This document shows positions 42,121 to 50,700 of a DNA stretch of 64,000 nucleotides, one piece after another. Both the position numbers and the translations under genes were made by a program. The DNA is taken from assembly GCF_954871325.1 (NCBI RefSeq), contig NC_088776.1, positions 77,671-141,670 of the forward strand, given 5' to 3'. The first letter of the stretch is position 1, and every line of letters starts with the position of its first letter. The notes under the pieces are model-generated. The model saw nothing but the letters and a program-made list of their open reading frames with translations. It searched no databases and was not told the DNA's origin. This stretch comes from Gordionus sp. m RMFG-2023 (lineage: Eukaryota > Nematomorpha > Gordioida > Chordodea > Parachordodidae).

Positions 42121-42281
42121 TTTAAGTTAACCCTAACCCTAACCCTTACCCTAAGTCTAACCCTAACCCTAACCCTACCCTCATCCTAAGCCTAACCTGA
42201 ACCCGAACCCGAACCCTAACCCTAACCTTAACCTTAACCCTAACCCTAACCCTTAACCCTAACCTTAACCCTGACCTAACA
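42121..42281 (+). repeat. Innermost, most degenerate telomere block
   Basis: The last block of the array is more decayed than the others, with variants such as CCCTAAGTC, CCCTCATCC, CCTGAACCC, CCCGAACCCG and CCCTGACC. It is joined to non-satellite sequence at CCTAACATGATTTTGACC. It marks the centromere-side edge of the array. Confidence 0.88.
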
Positions 42282-42545
42282 TGATTTTGACCAACTTACT
42301 TCTAGTGATGATTGACATTGTATTACACAGATATTTTAATTGCCTTATCAGTCATAAGATATTTCATTTAATATATATTTAATAGAATTGCAACCCTCCC
42401 CCCTCCACCTCAATACTTAGATTGATTGATTATATAGGATATTACTTTCATAAGGTCAATAAAAAATAAATAAATTAATTTCTTAAATAAAAAAATCTGA
42501 TTTAAGAATGCATATCCATGAGGAACGCTTACATTTTTGATTTCA
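42282..42545. other. AT-rich flank of the satellite
   Basis: This is unique-looking AT-rich sequence with one short C-rich patch (CCCTCCCCCCTCC, near 42,395). No gene, RNA or repeat was recognised. Confidence 0.6.
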
Positions 42546-42905
42546 TTAAAAAATATAACCATATAAGCCGATTTGTAAAAACAGCTTATTCAATATTTTG
42601 GACAGAAAAATTTTGTCTAAGCCTCGAGATTTTAATAATAGATGTCCAAACTGTTGTGCCATCATGAGCGAAATCTTTAAGCTTGAGTAATATTTTTTGT
42701 CATATAATATTCTTCTTTTTCCATACACCTTTCTTATTACTTCAAGAACTTTAAACATTTTTATACTATCAATTTCACTTTTTACAATTTCAATTAGTTT
42801 TTTCTTTAAGAATATATCTTTATGATCATTAATTGTTGAGTTAATCGAAAATGTAAGTGAAAACATCTTGAAAATTTCAATTTGTAATTTGAGGTGACAA
42901 ATCAC
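42546..42905 (-). other. Unassigned open reading frame, 119 codons
   Basis: This is an open frame on the minus strand whose first codon is GTG, so the earliest ordinary start is Met14 of the translation. The product would be basic and rich in Lys, Ile and Leu, with no signal peptide, membrane segment or motif I recognise. Its 5' end overlaps a diverged direct repeat whose second copy (about 44,150-44,260) does not keep the frame open. It may be chance in AT-rich DNA or a decayed exon. Confidence 0.15.
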
Positions 42906-43390
42906 AAGTAGATTACCTGTAAAGATCTTAATAAACCTCTTGATCTAAGAAGAGCTAGAATCTTTGGTATTTATTGATTTTGCTAAATATTGTTAGAAGG
43001 TCACTTTTGATTTAAGGTATAACAATGTTTTAGAAGGAATAAACCCAATTCAGGATTTATCCGCTTCCCCACTAATTTAAGCATCATCGGGCCTTTATGA
43101 TTGACGAGAAAGCATTAGGTGTTCCCGAATCTAGTATTCAGCTGAGAGGATGGATTTAAAAGATGGGCCTCCCTCTGCTGTGATGCTACAGAGACTTTTA
43201 AGCAATTCATGATTAAACCTATATTATTATAGCTTTTTATTTTATTTTAGATTTTTAAAATAGAGTGAATTATAAGTAGAAATTTTTCATTTTATAATAT
43301 TAAGTTGCAGGAGAAGCTGCTGCTGCTGCATGTAAATAATATTTGATTTTTAAAAATATTATATAGATTTTAATTAAGAATTTATATATT
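42850..43390 (+). repeat. Diverged direct repeat, copy 1, with exon-like 21-nt segment
   Basis: Copy 1 of a diverged cassette matches about 44,130-44,720 (roughly 65-75% by eye). Shared landmarks are TTTTAAGCAATTC, GTGATTAAACCT-type sequence, ATAGCTTTTTATTTTATTT, and a TTGCAG then GAAGCTGCTGC-type core. At 43,311-43,331 a 21-nt segment lies between TTGCAG and GTAAAT, the pattern of a very short exon with acceptor and donor. No larger gene model is evident around it. Confidence 0.55.
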
Positions 43391-43393
43391 ACG

Positions 43394-43480
43394 AGTGGCG
43401 TAGCCAGAATTTTCCAATGGGGGGTGGCACAACCCTCTCTACCCGGCCTTCGGGCCAAAAATTGCTATATATTACTTAAT
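43394..43480 (-). mobile_element. hAT-type MITE terminus, fragment
   Basis: The sequence begins GAGTGGCGTAGCCAGAATTT and continues through GGGGTGG to a CCCGGCCTTCGGGCC hairpin. This matches the reverse complement of the right end of the complete MITE at 50,988-51,405 (TIR, AGAATTTTCC, G-rich run, then GCCTTCGG hairpin). The opposite terminus was not found, so it is a truncated or diverged relative in inverted orientation. The inner limit is approximate. Confidence 0.6.
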
Positions 43481-43889
43481 TTTCAGCGATCTTTATATAA
43501 TCTCTGTTAAAGTTCGGTGAACAAGCCACAATTCTAAAATGACAATGCTTTGTGCTTTATTAGTATCTGACTTTTAATAGCCAGTATAAGGGAAAAAATT
43601 ATTGATAACAAAAATTTGTCCAAACTTAAGATTAAAAAGTGACTGAATATTCTGTAAGAGCTTAATTGTATATTAATTTATTCCGTTTGATAGACAATAT
43701 AAAGAAACAGCAAAATTGCCAAAATAGATATCGTGCTAAAATATAGAAACTCTATAATTGGCGTGCGCTAATAATTAATACCTGACTAGTATTTTTAATT
43801 CCTCACTCAAATATGAGAACCATAAAAAAAGGAGTTATAACCAAAATCTAATAGTTGGTTTAAAGAGGAAAAGAATTATTGATAAAAGT

Positions 43890-44030
43890 TTTTACGTTAT
43901 TTCAGATTTATAAAATGTAATGAATTTTTAGAATTTTTCATAATCTACAAATTTTTATATTAAGCTGTAGGAGAAGTAGCTCAAAGTAAAAAATTATTTA
44001 TTTACATATCATATTAAGATTAAAATTATA
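43890..44030 (+). repeat. Diverged direct repeat, partial middle copy
   Basis: This partial copy keeps the 3' part of the cassette: TTATTTCAGATTT, ATATTAAGCTGTAG, then a 15-nt segment (43,971-43,985) followed by GTAAA. The equivalents in the other copies lie at 43,311 and 44,653, giving steps of 660 and 682 bp. The 5' part is not recognisable here. Confidence 0.5.
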
Positions 44031-44129
44031 AAAATTTGTATAATAAAAAAAATGAAATAAAATTTTCAAAAACATTTAAAAATTAAAATAACAATTTTAA
44101 TAAAAATGGTGTACGAATATATAAAGATT

Positions 44130-44720
44130 TAATAGAAAATGTAGGAAAATATCAAATAAAACGCATCTTCAGAATTTCAAACTGTACTCTATGAAGTGAT
44201 GAATCTCATATAGATTTCCTATAAAGAGCTTTCTATAAACGATATGAACGAAGAAAAGTTAGAATCATCGAACTAATGAGGCTAAGGAAGCTACCTGTAA
44301 AACCAGATTAAAAAGATTATTATGAGATAGATCGTAATAATTATTGATTATGCTGAACATTGTTACAAAGTCGATATTGATTTTTGGTATAATGTTTACG
44401 AATGAAAACTCAAGTTATGATTTTATTATAGCATCGGGCTATTTACTATCGACGAGAGAAGGGTAGGTGAATCGGATATTCAGTTGAGTTGATGATTTTG
44501 AAGAGTATGATCATCGCTGAGCTGTGAAGGCTACTTTTAAGCAATTCGTGATTAAACCTAAAAATATTATCATAGCTTTTTATTTTATTTCAGATTTTAA
44601 AATATAATGTATTTTTAATAGAACTTTATAATTTTATAATATTAAATTGCAGTGGAAGCTGCTGCAAGTAAATGATATTTGCTTTATGAAAATAATATAT
44701 ATTAATTAAGAATATTTATA
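44130..44720 (+). repeat. Diverged direct repeat, copy 2, with exon-like 15-nt segment
   Basis: This is the full-length partner of 42,850-43,390, with an extra stretch of roughly 75 bp near 44,275-44,340. The short segment at 44,653-44,667 lies between AAATTGCAG and GTAAAT. The three exon-like segments are 21, 15 and 15 nt long, all multiples of three. Confidence 0.55.
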
Positions 44721-44727
44721 AATAAAA

Positions 44728-44778
44728 CAGATAGAAGAATAGAAGAATAGAAAGAAAGAAAGAGAAAGGAAGGAGATA
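44728..44778. repeat. Purine-rich microsatellite
   Basis: A short run of AGAAGAAT and GAAAGAAA-type repeats, all purines on the + strand apart from a few T. It has no associated gene. Confidence 0.7.
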
Positions 44779-46490
44779 CGAATATAAAAAAAATTGATAG
44801 TTTTAGTCTAATATTTAAAAATCAGAAAGTCAGAAAGGGATACTAAATAAATTATGCTTCGTTGTTATTTATAAATGAAAAAAGTATACTTTGGAACATT
44901 TTTTAATTAGTTTGACTGGACTTTATTCCGAATATATCTTAAACAGAGCTATTAAAAAATTAAATTTTTTTTATCATCACTAGTCAACTGTCTAAATTTC
45001 TGACATAGACAATAAGTTTTATAAAAAATAATCTTATAAGCTATAAATTTACTTACACTGATTTTAATCAACTAACAATTTATTATTTTATTTTCTTATC
45101 ACCATTTCTACACTTAAAATTTCTCTTTGCTTCCATCCTGCCGCTGGGTTAAAAGATTGAAACATTGCACCGATAGGGTGGGCAGTCATTTATGGCCGGT
45201 AGTGTATATAATGTAAAAATACGAATCTTCAACATTTTACATATAATAATCAATGTATTAAAATATATGGAAATAAAATAAAATACTTTATCTTTTCAGA
45301 ATCGGAAATAAAAAGGAATATAGATTGCCTTTAATCTGTGCCTCTAATAGAAATATAACTCATATAATCTTCATTTTTTATAATTAATTTTTTAACATAA
45401 ACATCTTTCGATTAATCTTTTTCTTATTTGTGGAAAACTAATAATTCTTTCGTTATCTAATGCTATTTTAAACTTTTTAAAAGTATAAATAATTTAAGTT
45501 ATTAGATGTTTAGTAGGATGGTTAATCTTATAAAAATATTTTTATAAATATATTTTAAGCTAATTTTTTGTTAATTTATTTAGATTTGATGCAATTGAGC
45601 AATATTATTTATAAAAAATAAAAAGATAAATGTTAAAAATTAAATATAGTTATATATCTATGCTTATTAAAAAATTTAATCAAATAAAATATTTTCTTAC
45701 TCATTTTACCTATCTATGAGTAAGAATAATGATTATTAGTTTATTTTTGTTATCCTATTAAAAATTATTTGGATAAATTTGAGTCAACATCTTTAGTTTA
45801 TAACCAAATAAAAATATGAGAAATGATCTTTATTTTATAATTTGATATAATTTTATGGCAATGTAACGCTCTAATAGCGCTTTAAAATATTTTTAAAATT
45901 TGGTTTTTAAGCGGATAAAAAGTTAAACGAAGACCATTATTATAAATTTTTTGGGAATAGTTTGAAATCGATAGTGCAAACTTATTTATTCCACAAGGGA
46001 GAATATATTTTTTTTAAAGAACTATGTTTTTTGACAGGATAAAAATTTAAAGAATAATAGATAAGTCAAAACACTTTGCAGAGTATTTTTTTTATTTAAA
46101 ATGTAAAATTTGACTAATAATTTTTAAGGATTTGTAAATACCAATTTATGAATTGTGTTTTTTTTTATTCTATGTAATATTAAGTGTTAAATAGTTTATA
46201 TATATCTCATAAAAAATATATAACGTGTTGACTACTACTTTAAAATATAACTAATTATATATATTTACACACTTGCAATAATTATACACCATATATTTTT
46301 AATCGTCTGAAAACATTTTTTACTAATTTGAATGGGGATTTCGTATGTATTCAATTATATGTACTTATGCCTTATTAAAATACATAAAAAAATTGGTCCC
46401 CTCTTTTCCATTGAGCATGATAACATTCGATATTGGATTTTTATTGTTAGGCGTTTGATATACTATGCATATGGTTTCAAGTATATTATC
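44779..46490. other. AT-rich intergenic stretch
   Basis: No gene, RNA or clear repeat family was recognised here except the possible transposon terminus near 45,150-45,215. Runs of A and T dominate and stops are frequent in all frames. Confidence 0.6.
45150..45215 (-). mobile_element. Possible Tc1/mariner terminus
   Basis: On the minus strand this reads TATACACTACCGGCCATAAA and on into TGACTGCCCACCC. It resembles Tc1-like terminal repeats of the general form TACACTACCGGTCAAAAG next to a TA. It is a GC-richer island in AT-rich DNA. No partner terminus or transposase was found, so the call is tentative. Confidence 0.3.
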
Positions 46491-46741
46491 GCCGGGGTGG
46501 CCTAATGGGTTCAATCCTGATAAGAAGCCAGAAATTTTCAGATTTTTCTTCGATAACTGATGAGTAAAGACATATGATACGATGATTTTCCGAGCTTAGA
46601 AATACCGGTCACCGACAGGCCTGGACAGCTGGGTGCTAAGGTTACTTGTCCAATAAACCAAATGAAAGATAAAAACAAAGATATGAATATGAAGTCTAGG
46701 CGCTCCCTTCAAGCGACGCGCCGGGTGTAGACCTCCATCCT

Positions 46742-46996
46742 GTGAAAAGTAAAATAAAGGTCAAAGGAACAAAAAAACGGTTAGCAAGCTTGAATATAGG
46801 TACACTTAAAGGTAAAACGAAAGAATTGGCATCAATGTTGAACAAGAGAAATGTGAAATGGAAAGGTCAGAAGACTCAAATGATTGGAGATGGGTATAAA
46901 TTGTATTATAATGGAATCGTTAGTAATAGGAGCGGTGTCGGCATCATTCTCAAGCAAGGCCTAACCTCCTGTGGTAGAAGTTATGGGGATCTCTGA
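46742..46996 (+). pseudogene. LINE endonuclease, N-terminal part (APE-type)
   Basis: The translation has the RTE endonuclease opening: LASLNIGTLKGKTKELASML, then KWKGQKTQMIGDGYKL and RSGVGIIL. Compared with relatives, about eight residues are absent between NKRNV and KWKGQ (46,843-46,868). This removes the stretch that normally carries the catalytic Glu in the LQET motif. The first codon of the open stretch is GTG, so no authentic start is visible. It would nick target DNA in an active element, but this copy cannot. Confidence 0.85.
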
Positions 46997-47059
46997 TAGA
47001 CTAATGAAGATAAAACTCTGCATCGGTCAATTACTACTACACATCCTTTCAGTGCTCCT

Positions 47060-47515
47060 CAAACGTGTTGCAAAGAATAGGAGAAAGATGACTTTAGAGC
47101 TATCCTTGATGAAGCTGTAATGGAAATCCCTAAGGATGACCTAGTCATAATAGGTGCAAACTTAAATGAGCATGTGGGAAAAGTAAGAGATAGCTACAAA
47201 AGGCATTATGGTGGTTTTGGATATGGAGAAAGAAATGATGAAGGAGAGCATGTACTGAAATTTGCGCAAGCCTTCGACCTTGCCTTAACCAACACCTACT
47301 ATAAGAAAAAGGACAGCTATTTAATAACATATGAAAGTGGTACAAGGAAAACCCAGATAGATTACATGATAATCTCTCGCAAAAGATTAAAAGATGTAAT
47401 AGACTGCAAAGTCATCCCAGGAGAAAATATTGCCGCGCAACACATGGATTTACACCTCACAAATAAATCCACTCAAAGCAAGATAAAATTAGAACCATGC
47501 ATCAAATGGGGTTGA
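47060..47515 (+). pseudogene. LINE endonuclease, C-terminal part
   Basis: This continues the endonuclease in another frame from the first part. It includes DLVIIGANLNEHVG, GGFGYGERNDEGE, FAQAFDLALTNTYYKK, TQIDYMI and a late CKVIPGENIAAQH. The usual GDLN motif reads GANLN (residue 14 from 47,120), so the conserved Asp is Asn. The late His region is retained. The frame ends at 47,515 in the linker (KWG, then stop). Confidence 0.85.
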
Positions 47516-47930
47516 TCAAAATCAATGAGAGACGCCTTTGCAATCAATGTAAACATTGAAACAATAGATTCCATTAGTGAAAAAATGTGGACAGACCTTT
47601 CATCCAGATTAATAGATACTGCTAAATCTATACTAGGTTTGACAAGGGGAAGTAACAAATCACACAAAGAACTATGGTAGTGGAAGGACGAGGTACAAGC
47701 CACTATAGAGGATAAAAAGCCCTATATAAAATATGGTACAAATCTAAAAACGCAGAAGACAATACAAAATACAAAAAATCCAAGAGAATAACTACAGATA
47801 TTGTGTCTAGGGCCAAAGCAATGTCATATGATGACATGTAAGAAGAACTACATACTAAAGAGGGGCAAAATAAAATATACAGATTTGCCAAATATCGATA
47901 AAAGAATTCTAGAGATATAAACGGAGCTCC
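47516..47930 (+). pseudogene. LINE linker between endonuclease and RT
   Basis: Short matches to the RTE linker persist in changing frames: a HKELW then WKDEVQATIEDKKP-type segment (about 47,655-47,730) and a TKEGQNKIYRFAKY-type segment (about 47,850-47,900). Several in-frame stops are present. It has no enzymatic motif of its own. Confidence 0.7.
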
Positions 47931-48850
47931 GAAAGTAATTAAAAATAAAGATGGGAAATTGTTAATAAAAAAGAAAAAAATAATGAATAGATGGAAAGAA
48001 TATTTTCAGGAGCCTCTCCTATTTAATCCCCACATACTACATCTAGATGAACACTTCCCATGTCAAAACCTTTTCCAACTAATAACAGAACAAGAAAATC
48101 ACATGTCTCAAACATATGAAAAACAACAATGCTAGGGGTCCTATGATATTCCAATAGAAAGCCTTAAAGCACTAGGAGATGACGGAATACATTTCCTCAC
48201 AAATCTGTACAATAAAATAATGGGAAACGAAGAGATTCCTCAAAATTGGAGGCAGAGCTATCTAGTTCCTATCAAAAATAAAGGGGATCCACACAATTGT
48301 CAAAATTACAGGGGCATAAAACTAATGTGACACTGTCTTAAACTCTACGAAAAAATATTAGAAAAAAGATTAAGAGAAATAGTCGAAATAGGAGAGACCC
48401 AGTTTGGCTTTGCCTGGAAGATCAACGACTGATGCAATCCACACAATTAGGCAAATGAGTGAAAAATACAGAGAAAAAGACAAAAAGCTACACACGGTCT
48501 TTCTCGATCTAGAAAATACCTTCGATAGAATCCCAGGAAAACTTATCTGGTGGGCGCTACGCCACAAGAAGGTTCCAGAAAAATATATAAGAATAATACA
48601 GGATGTGTATATGGACCATACACTGGTCCGTAGTACAACTGGTACTTCAACATGATTCACAATAACCGAGGGAGTTCATCAAGGGTCGGCTCTCAGCCCA
48701 CTTCTCTTCTTAACAGTAATAGATGTATTATCACAGTCAATATCGCAAACAGTCCTGTGGAATATGATATTTGCAGATGATATTGTGATACTTGCCGAAT
48801 CCAAGGATGAAATGAAAGAAAGATTAGTGAGTTGGATAAATATCAAGTAA
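47930..48850 (+). pseudogene. LINE reverse transcriptase domain
   Basis: RT motifs appear in order: KVIKNKDGKLL and RWKEYFQE (about 47,930-48,010), YLVPIKNKGDPHNCQNYRG (about 48,258-48,320), ETQFGF (about 48,395), PGRSTTDAI, FLDLENTFDRIP with the first catalytic Asp (48,506), EGVHQGSALSPLLF and FADD with the catalytic Asp pair (48,770-48,781). The catalytic core is thus recognisable. A frame change separates ETQFGF from PGRST, and a TGA at 48,653 is in frame. The domain would prime reverse transcription at the nicked target. Confidence 0.9.
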
Positions 48851-48872
48851 ACAGAGAAAAAACGAAGTATAG

Positions 48873-49169
48873 GTGATAGGAGGAGATGTAACAGAGAACA
48901 TGGATATAAATGAATGGCAGATATTGGCAATTGAAAGCTGTAAATATTTGGGCTCCACTATACAAACAAATGGAACAATAAAAAAAGAGATTAGGAGTAA
49001 AATTAATCAAGGGTGGTTAAAGTGGAGATCTTTATCTGGAGTGCTCTTTGACAAAAGAATCCCACATAAATTAAAAAGAAAAATATACAGTTCCATAGAA
49101 CAACCAACTAAACTATATAGTTCGGAAACATGGCCAACCAAAGAATCGGAAGAAAGAAGTCTAGCTTAA
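48873..49169 (+). pseudogene. LINE C-terminal (thumb-side) segment
   Basis: The segment has the RTE C-terminal wording CKYLGSTIQTNGTIKKEI, INQGWLKWRSLSGVL and PHKLKRKIYSS, then breaks off shortly after SSETWPTKE. It is separated from the RT by a stop and frame change near 48,848. It has no known catalytic motif. Confidence 0.85.
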
Positions 49170-49241
49170 AAATAATTTTATTAAACATTCTATTTACTGA
49201 TTACTAACCTCCCGAAGTCCTTATTTATTCCTTATCTATCT
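49170..49241. other. Short AT-rich junction between LINE and LTR relic
   Basis: About 70 bp of unassigned sequence separate the LINE break-off from the first recognisable piece of the Ty3/gypsy element. Confidence 0.5.
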
Positions 49242-49383
49242 ATTGCTAAATAAAGTCATTAAAAACATTGAGCGAGGATGGGTGGGGTATGGGAAAATAA
49301 AAAAGGAAATTTTAATCACTACAATAATAATAATTTCAAGTATAGAGATAATAGTAAAGTGAACAATAATGATATGGGGAAGA

Positions 49384-49500
49384 ACAGTGAATGTTCACGA
49401 TGTGGAAGAACTCACTCTTCATTCCAATGTTTTGCATTGAGGGTGAGATGTTACAATTGCCAAAAGATAGGGCATTATGCAACATATTGTAAGGAACGTA
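49384..49500 (+). pseudogene. Gag nucleocapsid remnant with two zinc knuckles
   Basis: Two Cys/His knuckles are visible, CSRCGRTHSSFQC and the canonical CYNCQKIGHYATYC (CX2CX4HX4C), after an Asn/Lys-rich stretch. In the family these bind the packaged RNA. Fossil part of the Ty3/gypsy relic. Confidence 0.85.
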
Positions 49501-49574
49501 AGTTACATGCGATGCATCAAGATGAAAATGAATCATCAGATTCAATAAAGAACATCTCCCAAATTGGTAGAAAC

Positions 49575-49700
49575 AGTGCTAAAATATTTGTTAGGATAAA
49601 CGGAGTATCAATTGAATTTGATTATGATACCGGGGCGCAGGTATCAGTAATGGGAAAACAATATTGGGATCAAATTGGCCGACCAATACTTGGACCAACT
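49575..49700 (+). pseudogene. Aspartic protease remnant
   Basis: A retropepsin-type active-site motif, DTGAQVSVMG, is preceded by IFVRINGVSIEFD. In the family this enzyme cuts the polyprotein. Fossil part of the Ty3/gypsy relic. Confidence 0.75.
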
Positions 49701-49929
49701 ATTGTCAGTGTACGGCAACCAACAGCTGGACGCTCTTGGGGAAACCATGGTAAAAGTGCAACTTGAAAATATGAGCAGATCATTACCAATTGTGGTTACC
49801 CGTTCAAATGACATACCACTTTTTGGACTACCATGGATACTGGCATTTAATATGTTTATGCCACGATAAGTTAAAATACGTAGTATAACAAGTAAGGATA
49901 TTTTAACAGTTGATAAACAAATTACTGAC

Positions 49930-50700
49930 ATGACAACAGAATTTGGCAGTGTTTTCGATGATAAGCCAGGACGAGTTAATAATTTTAAAGTTAGCATACA
50001 TCTTAGTAAGGCAGCAAGGCCGAAATCATACCCAGCACGTAGAGTACCTTTTCCATTACGAAAACCAATTGAAATGGAACTCGATAGGTTGATTAAATCA
50101 GGAATATTGAAGGAGATTCACGTAAACGTGCGTAAAACAAATAGAGAAATCAGAATTTATGCAGATTTTAAGGTTACATTAAATCCATTTATCTTATATG
50201 ATTACTATATAATACCAACTGTGGATGATCTATTGGCCAAATTACAAGGAGGGTTGAAATTTACTGTCATAGATTTAAAAGATGCTTATTTGCAACTAAC
50301 AATAAAAGAGAGCTCAAAGGAATACCTAACTATATCAACCCATATTGGTTATTTTCAATATCAATGTATGCCTTTCGGTCTCTCCAGTGCGCCGACTATT
50401 TTTCAACGATATATGGATAACCTATTACAGGACTGCCAAATGACAGGAGTATATCTGGGCGGCATTATCATAACGGGGAAAAATGACGTAGATAATGAAA
50501 TTATAACAGGCTGGTATGAAGGCAAAATGGGCAAAAATACGTTTTTTAAAAGAATCAGTTTCCTTTCTAGGATTTGTAATAGATAAAAATGGCATGCACC
50601 CGGCGAAAGAAAAAATAGATGCTATTCGAAGGATACCAACTCCTAGGAATATACACCAATTGAGATCTTTTTTAGGACTTGTGAATTATTACGAGAGATT
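49930..50700 (+). pseudogene. Reverse transcriptase remnant (Ty3/gypsy)
   Basis: Family motifs include YPARRVPFPLR, the ADFKVTLNPF region, DLKDAYLQL, MPFGLSSAP, and the connection-domain wording RSFLGLVNYYERF. These place it in Ty3/gypsy and away from LINE or Copia RT. Fossil part of the relic. Confidence 0.9.

Larger units (their letters stand above)
1..42281. repeat. Compound subtelomeric satellite: telomere block plus AT-rich spacer, about 84 tandem units
   Basis: Every unit is a run of CCCTAA-type repeats followed by the same AT-rich spacer, all in one orientation. Spacers start at AAATGCTTGAAATTTC (in a few units AAATGCTTAAAATTTC), at about 37, 561, 1088, 1592, 2113, 2577, 3112, 3602, 4086, 4606, 5140, 5601, 6043, 6555, 7037, 7556, 8085, 8536, 8976, 9465, 9988, 10482, 10961, 11397, 11887, 12404, 12888, 13408, 13919, 14441, 14919, 15359, 15795, 16289, 16818, 17297, 17807, 18361, 18846, 19350, 19829, 20264, 20755, 21271, 21756, 22275, 22786, 23308, 23787, 24227, 24661, 25155, 25685, 26164, 26686, 27246, 27732, 28271, 28746, 29251, 29778, 30263, 30803, 31327, 31805, 32329, 32807, 33318, 33828, 34312, 34857, 35377, 35855, 36364, 36876, 37358, 37904, 38439, 38929, 39449, 40038, 40638, 41243 and 41752 (read by eye, a few bases uncertain). 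No transposon interrupts the array. Open frames inside it are Arg-Val or Gly-Leu dipeptide translations of the telomere repeat and are not genes. Confidence 0.97.
46491..49169 (+). mobile_element. RTE-clade LINE, 3'-truncated and inactive
   Basis: This is a non-LTR retrotransposon with an endonuclease followed by a reverse transcriptase in the order and wording of RTE elements (often mislabelled craniofacial development protein 2-like). It starts with a GC-rich leader (GCCGGGGTGGCC). Endonuclease pieces lie at 46,742-47,515, a linker follows, RT lies at about 47,930-48,850, and a C-terminal segment runs to 49,169. Multiple stops and frame changes interrupt it. The last conserved segment breaks off after SSETWPTKESEE, so the 3' end and any tail are missing. 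No target-site duplication was recognised. Confidence 0.9.

Noticed and set aside
1-42281. CRISPR-like regular spacing of a repeated motif
   Set aside because: The units are about 500 bp with homologous spacers and telomere blocks; this is a satellite, not a repeat-spacer array.
44485-44530. C/D-box snoRNA-like motifs (TTGATGA and CTGA)
   Set aside because: The boxes are too close together, the C box has the wrong first base, and no terminal stem was seen.
46495-46530. tRNA-like boxes (TGGCCTAATGG and GGTTCAATCC) at the LINE start
   Set aside because: The A-box-like and B-box-like sequences overlap, whereas real internal promoters are spaced by 30 bp or more. No cloverleaf can be drawn.
47145-48930. 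Several minus-strand frames of 60-100 codons opposite the LINE
   Set aside because: They are shadows of the plus-strand endonuclease and RT remnants.
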